Assembly (NCBI GenBank): GCA_900119535.1
Contig: FPJT01000008.1
Coordinates: 124,001 to 188,000, forward strand
DNA from: Ruminococcus sp. XPD3002
GTDB lineage: Bacteria > Bacillota > Clostridia > Oscillospirales > Ruminococcaceae
DNA: 64,000 nt
Reading direction: 5' to 3'
Positions 60,601-64,000 of the stretch are shown here, piece by piece. The translations under genes were made by a program, and so were the position numbers. How positions within the stretch are numbered: the first letter of the stretch is position 1; each line of letters begins with the position of its first letter. The notes under the pieces were generated by a model. That model was not told the origin of the DNA and ran no database searches. It was given only the letters and a program-made list of their open reading frames with translations.

Positions 60601-60969
60601 GCCGCAGGACTTGCCTTCATAGTAATCTACAATCTTACCAATATCAACATAACCGAAAGAATACGTGAGATAGCTACAATAAAGGTTCTCGGATTCTTCC
60701 GCAGGGAGTCCTCGGCTTATGTGCTGAGGGAGAACATAGTTCTTACAGCTATAGGCGTTATCTGTGGACTCGGACTCGGGATACTGCTTCACAAGTTCGT
60801 AATGCACCAGATAGTTGTTGACCTTGTGGATTTCAGGGCACGTATCGAACCAATGAGTTTTGTCTACAGTATTATACTCACTTTCGTATTTACATTTGTA
60901 GTGGACCTGTTCATGGAGATAAAGCTTGAACGCATCAACATGGCAGAATCACTCAAATCCGTTGACTGA
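57658..60969 (+). CDS. FtsX-like ABC permease with very long extracytoplasmic coiled coil
   Basis: A 1103-residue membrane protein. One helix at ~17-38 (FGRFFAILAIIALGTGFFTG) precedes a large outside domain (~40-575), of which ~245-550 is a coiled coil. A first FtsX domain (~580-720) has three helices, a second extracytoplasmic domain follows, and another FtsX domain ends the protein (ILLIIICAAGLAFIVIYNLT and onward). This MacB-like pairing of ATPase and permease usually exports peptides, antibiotics or lipoproteins, or transmits mechanical signals. Residues ~467-530 are built from nine nearly perfect seven-residue repeats (Y/F-x-x-G-x-K/x-E). The substrate is unknown. Confidence 0.9.
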   Translation: MAASMKKTTVREIRSTFGRFFAILAIIALGTGFFTGVRITTTAMVSMMNSYFQDKQLYDYRLVSTLGWEEEDAEAFRKASGVRYAETSYSMDTVCLVREGEKVVKMISTPSEINKLQLMKGRLPENDSECVIDEDFTYALRIGDKLTFSAENDEDTLDSFRHDGFTVVGIVRSALYINFERGSSSVGNGSVDAFAYVLPEAFDMEAYTDIYVKFDNDSRIYSDEYNDFMELKKDKWEKLVQQQADVRYERIVSDARDELQDGKLELADSRSDGLKELKDAKNELDEAEEKLNDAEKELNDSKKKLDDGEKELAEAKKKIDDGQVELENAKQQLDSTKIQLDESEQQIIAGEEEIRNGQAQIDAAREQISAAEADIAMQANRLTYSRYDFDMSNSRALSMLDMLPDEQREMLIAALTQLQEAHDQLQAARDEVAANKQALAQQQSELDANRRALEAGRTELENGRSQYEEGLKEYNASLEEFNKGKKEYEDSLKEFQEGKKKYEEGLAEYEKGLKEYQEGLEDYQSGRKEFDDKISDAQKEIDDAEKDIDDIKHPDTFLLDRNTNIGYACFENDSKIVEQVARVFPVFFILVAALVCMTTMSRMVEEQRTQIGVFKALGYSNLSIMGKFLFYSGTAAIMGCIIGYALGTFFFPRIIWMTYKLMYIPLEIPYMFDHVLAAAAVIVSLLCSVGTTWIACRYELGETAASLMRPKAPKAGKRVLLEYVPFLWKRLKFLHKVSIRNILRYKGRLFMMILGIGGCTALLLTGFGIKDSIAGFADVQYEEIQISDAEISFKSSAEKKMRELLDEKTDNYALLNSSSWDIIYGNKVKSITLKTVEDLSQLAPHMVFRSMNGEPLEMPQAGEALVSHSIAERYGAELGEEIILRNDEMKELHLKVVGIFENHVYNYVFISADTYNAQMDSDAEFNGAFINFPKNADKGKTAAVIAKNKNVTNLTMFSDVKVRMGNMMSSLDYIVLLIIICAAGLAFIVIYNLTNINITERIREIATIKVLGFFRRESSAYVLRENIVLTAIGVICGLGLGILLHKFVMHQIVVDLVDFRARIEPMSFVYSIILTFVFTFVVDLFMEIKLERINMAESLKSVD

Positions 60970-60975
60970 TATAAT

Positions 60976-61014
60976 AGAGCTGTTCAATCATATGTTGAGG
61001 ACAGCTCTTTTTTA
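60976..61014 (+). terminator. Intrinsic terminator after the FtsX-like permease
   Basis: AGAGCTGT (60976-60983) pairs with ACAGCTCT (61001-61008), followed by TTTTTTATT. Confidence 0.9.
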
Positions 61015-61157
61015 TTCATAAGTGCTGATAAATAATATATCTTATTTACTGTGAATTAATTTTTGTCCGAATTTATTCTGTTATCGGTATATCTTGATTA
61101 TACATCATCTACAAATAAACTCACTGATTTTTGGTTGTTCATCTTTCACAAAAAACG

Positions 61158-61186
61158 TTGAATTGCTGTGTGAAATGTGCTATAAT
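61158..61186 (+). promoter_or_regulatory. Promoter of the CotH-dockerin gene
   Basis: TTGAAT (61158-61163) and TATAAT (61181-61186) with 17-bp spacing. The preceding part of the 280-bp gap (61,015-61,157) is AT-rich and featureless to my reading. Confidence 0.8.
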
Positions 61187-61205
61187 TGTTTTATCATGTA
61201 ATACT

Positions 61206-61266
61206 TAGTTCCCGAATTAGATAAATAAATATTACAAGCGAATGATTCGGGACGAGTAAGGAACTA
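61206..61266 (+). promoter_or_regulatory. Inverted repeats in the CotH gene leader
   Basis: TAGTTCC (61206-61212) pairs with GGAACTA (61260-61266) and CCCGAAT (61211-61217) with ATTCGGG (61245-61251). Two overlapping long-range pairings form a stem-loop in the ~100-nt leader. The role is unknown. Confidence 0.4.
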
Positions 61267-61293
61267 TCTGAAAATACAGAGAGGGGTATTTTT

Positions 61294-63936
61294 ATGAGAT
61301 TTATGAAGCGTATGGGAGGACTCGCTTCTGCATTCCTTATTGTGGCGTCCATGCAGTGTATAGCACCCATTGCATCGGCTGCACAAAACACCGAGGGACT
61401 ATGCATTAATGAGGTCTGCACCCAGAACAAGGCATGTTTTACTGACAGTCTCGGCAGAGCATCTGACTGGATAGAGCTCTACAACGGAAGCGGAACGGAT
61501 ATCTCACTGGACGGATTCGGTTTATCAGATTCTCCTGAACAGCCGATGAAGTACGTTTTTCCGTCTGGTACTGTCATAAGAAACGGTGAACACCTTATTG
61601 TTGCCGCAAACAAGGACGGAAGCGGCATGACCGAACTGAATACGGGATTCAGTCTAAGCAAGTCGGGGGAGGAGCTTACACTTTCATCTGCGGACGGAAG
61701 TTTGATAGATTCAGTAAGCGTTCCTGCACTTGCAGAGGATGCGACCTACGGACGTTCACCCGACGGAAACGGCAGTTTGTCTGTTATGACTCCAACACCT
61801 GCTTCCGCAAACAGTACAGCACCTGCCGAGCCTGTATTTTCACTCGGTTCAGGCTTTTACAATGTAAATGATGTAAGTGAGCTGACAATAAGCTCCGCCG
61901 ATACGGTCTATTACACTCTCGACGGCTCTGATCCTACAACATCCGAAACTGCGAAGGTGTACAGCGGTGCTATACCAATGTATGACAGGAGCATCGACGA
62001 GAACGTTTACAGTAAGTATCAGCACGAGGACAACAGTCCATATTCCACTACGCTACAGCAGAGGTTCACAGCAAGTCCCGAAAAGTTCGACAAGGCGACT
62101 ATAGTTCGTGCGGCGGCAAAGGGTTCGGACGGTACTTTCAGCCCTGTTACCACTAATACCTACTTCGTCATGAACAGCGAAAAGCTGGCATATTATTCGG
62201 ATATACCTGTTGTTTCACTAGTTACTGATCCGGATAATCTTTTCGATAAGGATAAGGGTATTTACGTTGCAGGTCAGCAGTATCTGGACTGGAAGAGCAG
62301 TCCTCAGTACGATCCGAGAAAAAGCGAATGGGACACGGACAATGTTGCGAACTTTTTCTCCAAGGGCAAGGAGTGGGAGCGTGAAGCAGATATAACCTAC
62401 TTCAGCGGCGGCGAGTTCGGATTCACACAGAAAATGGGCATTCGCATCAAGGGCGCTTCTACCCGTAACAGTCAGACAAAGAGCTTCAATGTTTATGCAA
62501 GGAGTCAGTACGGCGATTCCAAACTTGATTACAAGCTTCTTGACGATAATTATTCAGCAGTTGACGGCGGAAAAATAAAGCGTTATGATTCGTTCAGTCT
62601 CAGAGCTGTTTCATGGGTTGACAGATTGAGAGAGCGTGTGGTACATTCGGCACTTCGCGACCTTCCTGCACTTGCTACCTATGACAGTGACAGGTGTATG
62701 CTTTTCATCGACGGCGAACTATGGGGAATGTACGAGATAATCGAGAAGTCTTCGGACTACTATATACAGAGCAATTACGGTGTTCCTGCGGAGAATGTTT
62801 CCATGATAAAGAACGGCGAAGTTGAGGCAGGTCCCGAAACAGAGCTTGACGAACTTGAAGCACTGGGTGAATTCTGCCGTGAGAACGATATGTCCGTTGC
62901 GGAGAACTATAACTACGTTATTTCAAAAATAGACGCCGAAAGTATTATCGACTGCTACTGTGCAGGTCTTTACCTTGGCACATGGGACTGGCCGAACCAT
63001 AACTATCTGATGTGGAAGAATAACGGCGCTCCTATTGACGGCAATCCGTACAGTGACGGCAAATGGCGTTTCGGTTCATTTGATTTCGACTATTCCGTGG
63101 GACTGACCTATCAGAACTTCGGCGGAGTTGAAGGTTATCAGTACGACAGCTTCCGCAAAATGAACAGGGACATAAAGGAAGCTCCTACGTCTATATTCAG
63201 GGGACTGCTTGATAATCCGCAATTCAGACAGCAGTTCGCTGATAAATTCTATTCCTACGCCTATTCGGTATTTGAGCCTGAGAAAATGGTTGCGGAGCTT
63301 GATGACGAGGAGAACAGATATATGGACTACATGACCATGACAGGCTGGCGCTGGAACAACGGCAGACCTGATTCCGATTTCAATTCCTATTGCAAAGCTC
63401 AGCAGAAATACTATCACGGAGAAATGGAGAAAATGCGTACATTCTTCAAAAGGCGAGCAGAGTACGCCATTGAGGATATGCAGGATTATCTGGGGCTCTC
63501 CAAAAATGTAGCTACGATAACAGTCACAAGAAAAGGAAGCGGCAGTGTTTCTGCGGATTCTGAAAATATCAGCTTTACGGGTAATCTGTGGTCAGGTTCT
63601 TTCAATAGCGGTACTAAGGTAACTCTCACGGCGCAGCCTGAGGCAGGATATACATTCGGCGGCTGGTCAGGTGCGGTAGTTTCCTCATCACCGACTATAA
63701 CAGTTACCGCAGATAAAGCATCCGCGTTGGTATGCACTTTTAATAAAACGGAATACGAACAGGGCGATATCAATATGGACGGCAGTGTAAACGTTGCAGA
63801 TCTGGTCCTTATGGACAAATACCTGCATGGTCAGGAAGGACTTGATAAGGCACAGTTCAGACTTGCAGATATGAACGGGGACAAGTCGGGAAATGTATTC
63901 GACCTTGTACTTTTAAGGCAAAAACTCGTTAAATAA
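61294..63936 (+). CDS. Secreted CotH-kinase-family protein with lamin-tail, InlB-repeat and dockerin modules
   Basis: An 880-residue exported protein. Signal peptide 1 to ~30; lamin-tail domain ~33-150 (CINEVCTQNKACFTDSLGR, DWIELYNGSGTDISLDG); chitobiase-C-like segment ~185-235 (YYTLDGSDPTTSET). The CotH domain spans ~300-735: SDIPVVSLVTDPDNLFDKDKGIYV, GIRIKGASTRNSQTKSFNV, VHSALRDLP, MLFIDGELWGMYEIIEK and GKWRFGSFDFDYSVG. A bacterial InlB_B-type repeat (~742-820) precedes a canonical two-loop dockerin (~823-880). CotH proteins are atypical protein kinases first known from spore coats; dockerin-linked CotH proteins are known from ruminal cellulosome species. Enzymatic activity here is inferred. 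Confidence 0.9.
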   Translation: MRFMKRMGGLASAFLIVASMQCIAPIASAAQNTEGLCINEVCTQNKACFTDSLGRASDWIELYNGSGTDISLDGFGLSDSPEQPMKYVFPSGTVIRNGEHLIVAANKDGSGMTELNTGFSLSKSGEELTLSSADGSLIDSVSVPALAEDATYGRSPDGNGSLSVMTPTPASANSTAPAEPVFSLGSGFYNVNDVSELTISSADTVYYTLDGSDPTTSETAKVYSGAIPMYDRSIDENVYSKYQHEDNSPYSTTLQQRFTASPEKFDKATIVRAAAKGSDGTFSPVTTNTYFVMNSEKLAYYSDIPVVSLVTDPDNLFDKDKGIYVAGQQYLDWKSSPQYDPRKSEWDTDNVANFFSKGKEWEREADITYFSGGEFGFTQKMGIRIKGASTRNSQTKSFNVYARSQYGDSKLDYKLLDDNYSAVDGGKIKRYDSFSLRAVSWVDRLRERVVHSALRDLPALATYDSDRCMLFIDGELWGMYEIIEKSSDYYIQSNYGVPAENVSMIKNGEVEAGPETELDELEALGEFCRENDMSVAENYNYVISKIDAESIIDCYCAGLYLGTWDWPNHNYLMWKNNGAPIDGNPYSDGKWRFGSFDFDYSVGLTYQNFGGVEGYQYDSFRKMNRDIKEAPTSIFRGLLDNPQFRQQFADKFYSYAYSVFEPEKMVAELDDEENRYMDYMTMTGWRWNNGRPDSDFNSYCKAQQKYYHGEMEKMRTFFKRRAEYAIEDMQDYLGLSKNVATITVTRKGSGSVSADSENISFTGNLWSGSFNSGTKVTLTAQPEAGYTFGGWSGAVVSSSPTITVTADKASALVCTFNKTEYEQGDINMDGSVNVADLVLMDKYLHGQEGLDKAQFRLADMNGDKSGNVFDLVLLRQKLVK

Positions 63937-63943
63937 CAATGGA

Positions 63944-63974
63944 AAAGGACAGCCGCAGTGCTGTCCTTTTTGTA
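63944..63974 (+). terminator. Intrinsic terminator after the CotH-dockerin gene
   Basis: AAAGGACAGC and GCTGTCCTTT flank a short loop, followed by TTG. It closes the gene near the window end. Confidence 0.85.
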
Positions 63975-64000
63975 TATCAGCAATTCACTTCGTCAATTGC

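Overview
The window reads as a chromosomal segment of a low-to-mid GC Gram-positive anaerobe of the Ruminococcus group (Oscillospiraceae), probably a fibre-degrading species close to R. flavefaciens or R. albus. The evidence is: sporulation sigma-factor genes, a Firmicute-type smc/ftsY/rnc cluster, a Na+-type V-ATPase operon in Enterococcus ntp order, and four secreted proteins ending in dockerin modules. One of these is a GH30 glycosidase and another a CotH-type kinase. The species call is inference. I saw no rRNA, tRNA, CRISPR array, transposase or phage gene.

Layout. 1-2,415 (minus): the 5' part of recJ, then spoIIGA-sigE, the sigma-E processing pair. 2,492-5,109 (plus): a DEAD-box helicase with a DbpA-type RNA-binding tail, a 34-residue membrane peptide, and spoIIR, the forespore signal that activates SpoIIGA. 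5,106-6,535: infC-rpmI-rplT behind a consensus promoter and an attenuator, with an AUU start on infC. 6,563-24,460: one long collinear block for rRNA/tRNA modification (TrmH-type methylase, trmFO), DNA processing and topology (dprA, topA, smc), lipid synthesis (plsX), RNA processing (rnc), protein targeting (ftsY), nucleotide clean-up (rdgB), ribosome assembly (yhbY, rsfS), NAD synthesis (a nadD-yqeK fusion) and cell-wall glycopolymer attachment (LCP). 24,577-27,709: rpsU, aroQ, an M24 peptidase, efp and an acidic zinc-ribbon protein.

27,780-35,771 is more accessory: a dockerin-tailed secreted protein behind a terminator-type leader, a YolD-like gene overlapping a voltage-gated K+ channel gene, a complete N-degron operon (clpS-clpA-aat), an XRE regulator and a cysteine hydrolase. 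35,847-39,789 (minus): cca-pflA-mtnN and a dockerin protein. The cca leader contains a 160-bp inverted-repeat element. 39,869-48,585: the nine-gene V-ATPase operon, preceded by two near-identical promoters. The first of these drives only a ~60-nt terminated transcript. 48,609-50,773: a class I (archaeal-type) lysyl-tRNA synthetase with an added Trbp111 domain. 50,992-63,936: GH30-CBM-CBM-dockerin, a serine hydrolase divergent from a LysR regulator, a Tyr-rich lipoprotein, an ABC/FtsX-type exporter with a very long periplasm-facing coiled coil, and a CotH kinase-dockerin protein.

Almost every transcription unit has a recognisable TTGACA-like/TATAAT promoter with exactly 17-bp spacing and a strong intrinsic terminator, so operon limits are unusually well defined. 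The most interesting items are: the inverted-repeat leader of cca; the short terminated transcript before the V-ATPase operon; FtsY with its acidic domain and membrane helix moved to the C-terminus; the class I LysRS-Trbp111 fusion; the N-degron operon in a Firmicute; and two structural classes of dockerin in one window.
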